Of a stretch of DNA of 64,000 nucleotides, positions 26,102 to 33,828 are shown piece by piece. This DNA is from CAWIJJ01 sp963836425 (lineage in GTDB: Bacteria > Acidobacteriota > Terriglobia > Bryobacterales > Bryobacteraceae), in NCBI GenBank assembly GCA_963836425.1, contig CAWIJJ010000008.1:124001-188000 (forward strand), given 5' to 3'. Both the position numbers and the translations under genes were made by a program. Position 1 is the first letter of the stretch, and every line of letters begins with the position of its first letter. Under the pieces are notes generated by a model that was not told the DNA's origin, did not search any database, and worked only from the letters and a program-made list of their open reading frames with translations.

Positions 26102-27292
26102 ATGAAGATATCGAGAAGGACGGCATGCGCCGCGCTGCTTGCGGGAGGCGTGGTCCGTGGCCAATCCGCCGCGGGCCCTTTCGAAGGACACGAGGACGTA
26201 GGCACTGTTCTCCATCCGGGCGGTCTCGAATACGACGCCGCCGCGCGCGCCTACACCATCGCAGGGAGCGGCGAAAACGTGTGGGCCACGGCCGACGCGT
26301 TCTACTTCGTCTGGAAGAAGGTTTCGGGCGATTTTTCGCTGGCCGCCGACATATCCTTCCCCACCTCCACCGGCAACGCGCATAAGAAAGGGATGCTGAT
26401 GTTCCGGCAGTCCCTCGACCCGGACTCGGCTTACGCCGATGTTGCTCTGCATAACGAAGGGTTGACGTCGCTGCAATCGCGTGCCGAAAAAGGCGCCGCC
26501 ACGCATGAAGTGCAGGCGGCCGTTTCCGCGCCGAAACGGCTCCGCATAACCAAACATGGGTCGACTTTCTTCATGGGGCTCGGCGATGCCGGCGGCCTGA
26601 AATTCGCCGGCCCTTGCATGCAGGTGACGCTCGCGGGAACTTACTACGTCGGCCTGGGCGTGTGCTCGCATGACAAGGACGTAGTGGAGAAGGCCGTCTT
26701 TCATAACGTGGAACTCGCACCCTTGCGCGCATCGATTCGTCTCACGCCGTATAGCGTGATCGAGACCGTCACCGTGACTTCCACCGACCGCCGCGTCACC
26801 TGGTACGCGCCCGAGCGCCTGGAGAAGCCCGCCTGGAGCGACGACGGGACCGAAATCATTTTCACTCGCGGAGGACGCACCGCAAAAGTTGCGGAGAAGG
26901 GCGGCGTACCGCAGGCGGCCGGCCAGCGTCCCACCCGCGCCCCCGCCGCCGCGCAGGAGCATAAGTTTACCGAGGCAAATCGCTCCGGAAGCAGGCAGAT
27001 CTGGCGCGCACGGCCGGATGGCTCCGGCGAGGAGCAGTGGACTCCGGACGACATGCAAAACATCCTCCCGCAGCTTTCGCCCAACGGCCGTCAACTGGCG
27101 TTCCTCTCCTACGACAAGCGAACCCGGGGGCTGCCCTCGAACCAGGAAGTGATGATTCGGGTGATGAACCTGGCCAATAAAGACGTCAGCGTGATCGCGA
27201 GAATGAACGGAGGCGCGGGGAGTCTGGATTCCGGCTGCTGGTCGCCCGACGGCCGCCGCCTCACGTACATCAGTTATCCGTCGGCGCCTTAG
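26102..27292 (+). CDS. Secreted two-domain protein: DUF1349-like sandwich plus PD40/TolB-like repeats
   Basis: The product has 396 residues. The N-terminus (MKISRRTACAALLAGGVVRG) looks like a Tat-type signal. Residues about 40-210 have the look of a concanavalin-like/DUF1349 domain (FYFVWKKVSGDFSLAADISF, GMLMFRQSLDPDSAYADVAL). The C-terminal part has PD40 propeller strands (IIFTRGGRTAKV, PQLSPNGRQLAFLSYDKRTR, CWSPDGRRLTYISYPSAP). It ends after too few blades for a full propeller. Function is unknown. It is divergent from mutL and 15 bases upstream of a CRTAC gene. Confidence 0.78.
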   Translation: MKISRRTACAALLAGGVVRGQSAAGPFEGHEDVGTVLHPGGLEYDAAARAYTIAGSGENVWATADAFYFVWKKVSGDFSLAADISFPTSTGNAHKKGMLMFRQSLDPDSAYADVALHNEGLTSLQSRAEKGAATHEVQAAVSAPKRLRITKHGSTFFMGLGDAGGLKFAGPCMQVTLAGTYYVGLGVCSHDKDVVEKAVFHNVELAPLRASIRLTPYSVIETVTVTSTDRRVTWYAPERLEKPAWSDDGTEIIFTRGGRTAKVAEKGGVPQAAGQRPTRAPAAAQEHKFTEANRSGSRQIWRARPDGSGEEQWTPDDMQNILPQLSPNGRQLAFLSYDKRTRGLPSNQEVMIRVMNLANKDVSVIARMNGGAGSLDSGCWSPDGRRLTYISYPSAP

Positions 27293-27307
27293 GCTGTAAA
27301 ATACGGT

Positions 27308-28930
27308 GTGCGCATTCTGTGGAGCTGCGCCCTTGCGCTGGCGCTGGTTGCGATTCTCCGTCCCGGTGCCCCCGAAGTCCTCTTCGAGGATATCTCGCAG
27401 GGTAGCGGCATCGCCGCCATTCTGCGCAACGGCGCGACTCCCCAGAAGCACCAGATCGAAACCATGGGGGGCGGCGTAGCGGCCTTCGACTACGACAGCG
27501 ACGGCCTGATCGATGTTTTCCTGACCAACGGCGCGCGTCAACCTGAGTTGGACAAGCCGGACTCCGGTTGGTGGAACCGCCTGTACCGCAACCGCGGCGG
27601 GGGGAAATTCGAAGACGTCACTGCGCGCGCCGGCTTGCGGGGCTCCGGTTACGACATGGGCGCTGCCGCCGCCGACTTCGACAACGACGGCCACCCGGAT
27701 TTGTTTGTCGCCGGCGTTCGCCGCAACCTGCTCTATCACAACCGGGGAGACGGTACTTTCGAAGAGATCGCGGCAAAGGCGGGGATCCACCCCGAACCGT
27801 GGTCGGTTTCCGCCGGTTGGTTCGACTATGACGGCGACGGCAAGCTTGACCTGTTCGTCGTCAATTACGTGAAGTGGGATCCGGCCACCGAACCCGTCTG
27901 CATGGACGCGCGTTCCGGCCAGAGGGCCCACTGCCACCCGCGCATGTACACCGGGCTCGCCAACACCCTCTACCACAACAACGGAGATGGAACGTTCCGT
28001 GATGTTTCCCAGGCGTCCGGAATCGGAAAGTACACGGGCAAAGGCATGAGCGTCGCGGTGGCCGATTACGACGGAGACGGGCGAACGGACATGTTTGTCG
28101 CTAACGACACCGTTCCCAATTTCCTGTTTCACAACGCAGGCGGCGGCCGCTTCACGGAAGGCGGCGTGCGTGCCGGTGTGGCCTTCAACGATGACGGCCG
28201 CGCGCTTTCGTCGATGGGCGCGGACTTCCGGGATGTGGACAACGACGGCCGGCCCGACCTGTTTTTCACCGCCGTTGCCAACGAAACCTATCCCCTCTAC
28301 CGGAATCTCGGCAAAGGCTTGTTCGCCGACGCCACCTACCGGGCCCGCGTCGGCATGGCCACGACCAAAACGACCGGTTGGGGGGCAGGAGCATTCGATC
28401 TGAACAACGACGGCCGCAAAGACCTGTTCTGCGCGAACGGAGATCTCAACGACAACGCCGAGGCCCTGTCGCAGCGGCCCTCGCGGCAGGCGAACCTGGT
28501 GATGCTGCAGCGTGCGGGCGGGGTGTTCGACGCCCAGCCGGTAGGGGCGCCGGCGCGTCATCGAGGCGCCGCTTTTGCCGATTTCGACAACGACGGCAAG
28601 GTGGACGTGTTGGTCAGCCGGCTCGGCGAGCGGCCGCTGCTGCTGAGGAATGTTGCCCCGGGCGAGGCCCACTGGCTCGGTTTGAAACTGACGGGCACGC
28701 GATCGAACCGCGACGGGATCGGCGCTGTGGTTCACGTAATCGCCGGCGGCGTGGAACAGTGGAATCACGTCACGGCAGCGGTGGGTTACGCGAGTTCCAG
28801 CGAACTGCGCGTGCATTTCGGCCTGGGCACGTCGACGAAAGCCACCGTGGACGTGCGCTGGCCCGGCGGGACCATACAGCACCTCGGTGAGGTGCAGGCC
28901 GACCGCTACCTCGAAGTACTGGAGAAGTGA
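27308..28930 (+). CDS. Secreted CRTAC protein (FG-GAP/VCBS repeats plus ASPIC/UnbV domain)
   Basis: The product has 540 residues from GTG 27308, with a short signal sequence (RILWSCALALALVAILRPG). It is built of FG-GAP repeats with calcium-type motifs: VAAFDYDSDGLIDVFLTNGA, AAADFDNDGHPDLFVAGV, VAVADYDGDGRTDMFVAND, DVDNDGRPDLFF and AFADFDNDGKVDVLVSR. It ends in an ASPIC/UnbV domain (HWLGLKLTGTRSNRDGIGAV, VHFGLGTSTKATVDVRWPGG). Such proteins are cell-surface or secreted adhesin-like propellers. Its last 25 bases overlap the convergent TPR gene. Confidence 0.88.
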   Translation: MRILWSCALALALVAILRPGAPEVLFEDISQGSGIAAILRNGATPQKHQIETMGGGVAAFDYDSDGLIDVFLTNGARQPELDKPDSGWWNRLYRNRGGGKFEDVTARAGLRGSGYDMGAAAADFDNDGHPDLFVAGVRRNLLYHNRGDGTFEEIAAKAGIHPEPWSVSAGWFDYDGDGKLDLFVVNYVKWDPATEPVCMDARSGQRAHCHPRMYTGLANTLYHNNGDGTFRDVSQASGIGKYTGKGMSVAVADYDGDGRTDMFVANDTVPNFLFHNAGGGRFTEGGVRAGVAFNDDGRALSSMGADFRDVDNDGRPDLFFTAVANETYPLYRNLGKGLFADATYRARVGMATTKTTGWGAGAFDLNNDGRKDLFCANGDLNDNAEALSQRPSRQANLVMLQRAGGVFDAQPVGAPARHRGAAFADFDNDGKVDVLVSRLGERPLLLRNVAPGEAHWLGLKLTGTRSNRDGIGAVVHVIAGGVEQWNHVTAAVGYASSSELRVHFGLGTSTKATVDVRWPGGTIQHLGEVQADRYLEVLEK

Positions 28931-29649
28931 GCGGCCTGGCGAAGATGGGTTTCGCCTTCGGCTTCCCTGCCCAACCGGAGGTACGCCTTACCGAGCAGCA
29001 TGTGGGCTCGTGCGGAGGTAGGCGTCAGCGCCAACGCACGTTCCAGTTGCGCGGCGGCGTCGTCCACGCGGTCTGCTGCCAGCAAGACGCAGCCGAGTTC
29101 CAGATGCGCTCGCGCCGAATCCGGATGGCGGCCAAGGGCAGCTTCGAGAGGCGCGATTGCCTCCTCGAGACGGCCGAGGCGAAAAAGATAGACACCGTAG
29201 TCGATCCCCGGGTCTTCTTCGGCGCTGCTACTGGCCGCAAGGCGCACGGCAGAGCGAAATTCGTCTCCCGCTTCGGCGGATTTCCCCATCGCCTCAAGGG
29301 ACAAGGCGAGCAGACGGTGTGTTTCCGCACTATTCTGAACAGCGGCGGCCCGGCGGAGGACCTCGATGGCTGATGAAAAGCGATCGGCCAGATACAGCGT
29401 GCGCCCATAGTATAGGCAGGCGTCTTGAAGCGATGGCTGGCGTTCGCAGGCATTTCGAAACGCGGTTTCCGCCTGGGCCATGTCCTGCTGCGACGCCAAA
29501 ACCACACCCAGCGCTTTCCATGCCGCGGCATTCCCGGCATCGAGCGCGACGCTTTGCTGGAGTGCTTTGATGGCAGCCTGGGGCTGCCGCTGGCCGAAGA
29601 GGCGGACGCCGGTCCGGTAGAGTTCGGCAGCATCCTGACATACTGCCAA
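28906..29649 (-). CDS. Secreted tetratricopeptide repeat protein (signal peptide in a shifted frame)
   Basis: The product has 247 residues from TTG 29649, with about six TPR units such as AAELYRTGVRLFGQRQPQAA, AAWKALGVVLASQQDMAQAE and ARAHLELGCVLLAADRVDDA. The in-frame codons upstream (to 29694) spell a hydrophobic run, KAAISLAFLPALAV, but no good start codon. If one A is removed from the AAAA run (29683-29680), ATG 29704 gives MLRLSFRKAAISLAFLPALA followed by VCQDA, a textbook signal peptide. The true gene is probably 28906-29704 with a one-base frameshift or sequence error. It overlaps the CRTAC gene's end by 25 bases. Confidence 0.8.
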   Translation of the reverse strand: MAVCQDAAELYRTGVRLFGQRQPQAAIKALQQSVALDAGNAAAWKALGVVLASQQDMAQAETAFRNACERQPSLQDACLYYGRTLYLADRFSSAIEVLRRAAAVQNSAETHRLLALSLEAMGKSAEAGDEFRSAVRLAASSSAEEDPGIDYGVYLFRLGRLEEAIAPLEAALGRHPDSARAHLELGCVLLAADRVDDAAAQLERALALTPTSARAHMLLGKAYLRLGREAEGETHLRQAAHFSSTSR

Positions 29650-29941
29650 CGCCGGCAGAAACGCCAGGGAAATGGCCGCTTTTCCTAAAGCTTAGCCGCA
29701 GCATTTCTGGGAATAATGTAGCAAATCCGCACGAGCAATGGGCTGATCGGAGATTGAGGAATAATCCTGTTTTTGTGCGGGTTGTAAACAATTGGCTCGA
29801 CTTGTAAGCGGCTACAAAAGGCTTTGCTATAGCGGTAAATCATGATATCATCGGCCCCACGGTCCGGGTCTCGCAAATACGGATCGCAAACTCGTCTTTT
29901 CAGGGTTTATCAGGGTTAAGAAGCAAAAATTGGGGGTTTGG

Positions 29942-32900
29942 GTGAAGAGAAGAATAGCTACGTTGCTACCGCTCCTCTGTCTGCTCGCCTTGCAGGCATT
30001 GGCGCAAGATTTCCGTGCAACCATTACTGGACACGTTTACGACTCGAGCGGCGGCGCCGTTCCAGGCGCAAAGGTCCAGGTCACGAACATAGACAACGCC
30101 GAAGTAACCAACGCCAGTACCGACGCGGCGGGAGCCTACTCCATTCCGCTGCTGCGGCCGGGCGCGTACAAGCTCACTGCTACCTCCGCCGGGTTCAAGC
30201 AGTTTATCCGGGACGGAGTGGTGCTCGAAGCGGCCAAAACGCTCGGTATCGACATCACGCTGGAAGTCGGCGCGGTAACCGATACGGTGGAAGTCACGGC
30301 GGCCGCCGCAGTGCTGGAGACCCAGACCGCGAGCCGCGGAGGCATTGTCACCACCAAGCAGGTGTCCGAATTGCCGCTGAACGCGCGCAATCCGTTCATG
30401 CTGGGCGCCATGATGAGCGGCGTCACCTTCAACGGGGCGGCCATCTGGCAGCGTCCTTTCGATAACGGCGCGATTGCCGAGTGGAGCATCAACGGCAGCC
30501 GCAACTCGTCTGCCGAATTCTCGCTCGACGGCGCCAGCAACAACGGGCAGATGGGCAACAACAACATCGCCTATGTGCCGATCGTGGACTCCGTGCAGGA
30601 GTTCAACGTGATGACCAACATGTACAACGCCGAGTACGGCCATACCGGCGGCGGCATCATGAACGTGGTATTGAAGAGCGGCACCAACACCCACCACATC
30701 ACCGGCTGGGAGTTCCTGCGCCGCACCCCGCTCGATGCCAACACCTTCCAGCGCAACGCGACCGGACTCGGCCAGCGCTCGGAGCATTACCTCGATCAGT
30801 ACGGCTGGCAACTCGAAGGACCGCTGCGGATTCCGAAACTGCTGCCGAAGGACGGTCCGGTAAAGCTGTTCTACATGGGCGCGTACGAAGGGTACCGGGA
30901 AGGCACGCCGAACCCGCTGTTCGTCTCCTATCCGGAGCCGGAGATGCGGCTGGGCGACTTCTCCAAGCTGACTAACTCGGTCGGGCAACCCGTGATCATC
31001 TACAACCCGTTCGATTCCGTGCTCGATTCTTCGGGTAACGCCATCCGCCAGCCATTTCCGGGCAACAAGATCCCGGAGACGATGATCAACCCGATTGCGA
31101 AAGCGGTGACGGCGTACATGCCGCTGCCCAACCGTCCGGCGCCTGCCGGTTCGGGTTATTCGCGGCAGAACCTGGCGCTGCCCGACTACTTCGACGTGGA
31201 CAAGTTTTACAACCTGATTCTGAAGTTCGACGCGAATATCGGGAGCCGGCACCGTGCCTACTTCCGCCACGCCTCGAACGACCGCACGGAAGACCGGTCG
31301 AGCAACGGCATCGACAACAAGCCGGGTACCGACGGCCAGCAGCCGTTCCAGCGCATCAACGACGCGTATGTGGCGGACTGGACGACGACGATCTCGCCGA
31401 CCATGGTCATGGATATTCGCGCGTCTTACAACCGGTTCATCGAGAAAGGCTTCGGACGCGCCAACGAAGGGTTCGACGTTTCCAGCTTCGGGCTGCCCAA
31501 GTCCCTGCTGGGGCAACTGCCGAGCCCGATCTATTTCGGCCGGTGGAATTTCAGCGGGTATAACTCGCTGGGACGCTCGCAGAGCAACAACTTCACCAAC
31601 ACTTACCAGTTGCAGGGCAACGTGACCAAGGTGTGGGGCGCGCACACTATGAAGTTCGGAGCCGATGCGCGGCAGATCAACTATTTGCTGCAGAACACCG
31701 GTGACATCCTCAGCTTCACGGGCGACACCCAGTGGACCCAGCGCTCCAACATCAACGGCACGAATACGCAGGGTGACGCTTATGCCACATTCCTGATGGG
31801 GATCGTCAGCGGGTCCTCCAACTACCCGCTGTTCCCGTGGTGGCGGCAGCCGTACGCCTCGTTCTTTTTCCAGGATGACTGGAAAGTGTCGCGGCGCCTG
31901 AGCCTCAACCTGGGCCTGCGCTATGACCTGAACTGGTTCGCCAACGAAAAGTGGAACCGGCAGAACGGCGCCTTCGATCCCAACGCCAAGAGCGCTATCG
32001 CGGTTCCGGATTCGGCACTCCAGGCGCTTCGATCCGCCAACGTGCCGGAGAGCCAGATCAGCAATCTCGCCAACCTGAAGGGCAGCCTGACCTTTGCAGG
32101 TGTGAACGGTGTGGGAAGCACTCCGGCGCACCTGAACAAGAAGAACTTCGGTCCGCGTTTCGGTTTCGCCTACCAGATCAACGATAAGCTGGTGATGCGC
32201 GGCGGCGCCGGGCTGTACATCAGCAACTCGAATAACGACACCTTCCAGACGGCCGGGTTCAGCACCAGCACCAGCATCGTCAACTCGCTCGACAACGGCC
32301 GCAACCCGATCGCCAACATCCTCAGCAATCCGTATCCGGACGGCATTAGCGTGCCCACCGGATCGAGCGCCGGCACGTTGACCTTCGCGGGCAAGAACAA
32401 CAACTGGTTCGACTCGGGCGCGCTGATTCCGAAAGCCTGGTCGTTCTCCTATGGTTTCCAGTACCAGGTCAGCCAGTCATCCACGCTGGAAGCGACCTAC
32501 GTCGGCAGCTACAGCTACGACCAGACCATGCAGAAGGATTACAACATCCCGACGCTGGACTTCCGCAAGACCTGCAACATTCCCGAAGGGGGCAGCCCGA
32601 CTTTCTGCAACTCGACCGTGCCGAACCCGTTCAAGGGTCTGCCGGCGTTCATCGGGACGAGCTACTACACCTCCAACACCATCAGCCGCTTCAACCTGGC
32701 GCGTCCGTTCCCGCAGTTCAACGGCAACCTGACGCAACAGGGCCGCAACGATTCCTACATCAAGTACAACTCGCTCCAGTTGAACTACAACGTCCGCATG
32801 CGTGGTGGCCTCACGATGCTCGTGAACTACACCCTCTCGAAGCAGATCGAGGAGTGGGGCTTCAACGATCCGTACGCCGATGTCTATCAGACCGGCCTGT

Positions 32901-33598
32901 ATTACCTGGATCGTCCGCACGTGCTGAAGGTAAGCACGGTGTGGTCGCTGCCGTTCGGCGAAGGCCAGCATCTGGGCGCGGGCACCAACCGCTTCGTCCG
33001 CAAGCTGATCTCCGGCTGGACCTGGAACAACACGTTCACCGATCCGTTCAAAGGCTTCCCGAGCGATCTGCCGAATGCCATCCAGCTTCGGGATCCGCTC
33101 AGTCCGCTGAAGGACGCCTCCGGTAACTTCGTTACGGACGCGTCGGGCAAGGCGATCTGGACGGGCGAAACCGACTGGAAAGCCTACCAGGTCCGCCTGT
33201 GGAATCCCTGCGTGCTTCGTCAGAATGACGACGGCTCAATCGCTCCGCAACCGTCCAGCACGGCTCTCGGCTGCGGCGCGGCGGACAGCGGCAATTACGC
33301 CTGGCTGCAACCGGCCGGCTTCGCACCTCGCTACACCCCCAGCCGTTCAGGCCAGATCCGGCGGCACCACGCTTATTATCTCGATAGTTCGTTCACCAAG
33401 ATGACGAACATCACCGAGCGTCTCAAGGTGCAATTGGGCGTTGAGGCATTCAACGTTTTCAACCACAACTACTTCGGCCGCGACCAGGTGGATACCGGTC
33501 TGGGCAACGCCACCTTTGGCGTGATCCGGCCCTCCACCGTGTCTACGCAAAACATTCTTCCGCGCCAGATTCAGATCCGCGTCAAGCTGTTCTGGTAG
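29942..33598 (+). CDS. TonB-dependent receptor with N-terminal carboxypeptidase-regulatory domain (copy 1)
   Basis: About 1218 residues from GTG 29942 behind a GGGGG ribosome site; the signal peptide is KRRIATLLPLLCLLALQALA. A carboxypeptidase-regulatory domain follows (FRATITGHVYDSSGGAVPGA, AYSIPLLRPGAYKLTATSAG). The plug region has VTTKQVSELPLNARNPFMLG and the large C-terminal half is an outer-membrane beta-barrel ending IQIRVKLFW, with a terminal aromatic residue. This is the Oar-like type abundant in Acidobacteriota, importing or binding large substrates. The mature protein is nearly identical to the receptor that starts 3.9 kb downstream. No inner-membrane TonB/ExbBD genes are nearby. 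Confidence 0.92.
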   Translation: MKRRIATLLPLLCLLALQALAQDFRATITGHVYDSSGGAVPGAKVQVTNIDNAEVTNASTDAAGAYSIPLLRPGAYKLTATSAGFKQFIRDGVVLEAAKTLGIDITLEVGAVTDTVEVTAAAAVLETQTASRGGIVTTKQVSELPLNARNPFMLGAMMSGVTFNGAAIWQRPFDNGAIAEWSINGSRNSSAEFSLDGASNNGQMGNNNIAYVPIVDSVQEFNVMTNMYNAEYGHTGGGIMNVVLKSGTNTHHITGWEFLRRTPLDANTFQRNATGLGQRSEHYLDQYGWQLEGPLRIPKLLPKDGPVKLFYMGAYEGYREGTPNPLFVSYPEPEMRLGDFSKLTNSVGQPVIIYNPFDSVLDSSGNAIRQPFPGNKIPETMINPIAKAVTAYMPLPNRPAPAGSGYSRQNLALPDYFDVDKFYNLILKFDANIGSRHRAYFRHASNDRTEDRSSNGIDNKPGTDGQQPFQRINDAYVADWTTTISPTMVMDIRASYNRFIEKGFGRANEGFDVSSFGLPKSLLGQLPSPIYFGRWNFSGYNSLGRSQSNNFTNTYQLQGNVTKVWGAHTMKFGADARQINYLLQNTGDILSFTGDTQWTQRSNINGTNTQGDAYATFLMGIVSGSSNYPLFPWWRQPYASFFFQDDWKVSRRLSLNLGLRYDLNWFANEKWNRQNGAFDPNAKSAIAVPDSALQALRSANVPESQISNLANLKGSLTFAGVNGVGSTPAHLNKKNFGPRFGFAYQINDKLVMRGGAGLYISNSNNDTFQTAGFSTSTSIVNSLDNGRNPIANILSNPYPDGISVPTGSSAGTLTFAGKNNNWFDSGALIPKAWSFSYGFQYQVSQSSTLEATYVGSYSYDQTMQKDYNIPTLDFRKTCNIPEGGSPTFCNSTVPNPFKGLPAFIGTSYYTSNTISRFNLARPFPQFNGNLTQQGRNDSYIKYNSLQLNYNVRMRGGLTMLVNYTLSKQIEEWGFNDPYADVYQTGLYYLDRPHVLKVSTVWSLPFGEGQHLGAGTNRFVRKLISGWTWNNTFTDPFKGFPSDLPNAIQLRDPLSPLKDASGNFVTDASGKAIWTGETDWKAYQVRLWNPCVLRQNDDGSIAPQPSSTALGCGAADSGNYAWLQPAGFAPRYTPSRSGQIRRHHAYYLDSSFTKMTNITERLKVQLGVEAFNVFNHNYFGRDQVDTGLGNATFGVIRPSTVSTQNILPRQIQIRVKLFW

Positions 33599-33620
33599 GA
33601 CAAACAGAAACCCGAAACCA

Positions 33621-33652
33621 AAAGGCGGTCCCATCCGGGGCCGCCTTTTTTT
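33621..33652 (+). terminator. Rho-independent terminator after TonB receptor copy 1
   Basis: AAAGGCGGTCCC pairs with GGGGCCGCCTTT (one G-T type pair), followed by a run of seven Ts. It lies 23 bases past the stop codon. An equivalent hairpin follows copy 2. Confidence 0.85.
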
Positions 33653-33719
33653 GTCTGTAACGTGACGAAACACACCCGCCGCTCCACCGCCGCCTGACAT
33701 TCAGAACGCCCAAATCCTA

Positions 33720-33747
33720 TTGCTTTAACGTGAAAGGATGCTATAAT
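33720..33747 (+). promoter_or_regulatory. Sigma-70-like promoter of TonB receptor copy 2
   Basis: TATAAT at 33742-33747 is a perfect -10 box. TTGCTT at 33720-33725 is a reasonable -35 box, 16 bases away. The predicted transcript would have a leader of about 75 bases before GTG 33829. Upstream of copy 1 only a weaker TATAGC (29828-29833) was seen. Confidence 0.6.
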
Positions 33748-33828
33748 CTGCCCAATTCGGGTCTGGTGAAAAATCCAGTCCCACACCCCTCACCGCGAAG
33801 CCGTAGCTCTTTTTTTGGGGGTTTTTGG

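Noticed and set aside
29842..29851. Palindrome ATGATATCAT upstream of TonB receptor copy 1 as an operator
   Set aside because: It is only 10 bases, occurs once, and has no equivalent upstream of copy 2.
29966..32131. Long minus-strand open frame (721 codons) opposite TonB receptor copy 1, with a 762-codon counterpart opposite copy 2 (34063-36351)
   Set aside because: Their presence in both copies follows from the duplicated high-GC coding strand. They are Arg/Val/His-rich, have no signal, domain or ribosome site, and the plus-strand protein is a clear family member.
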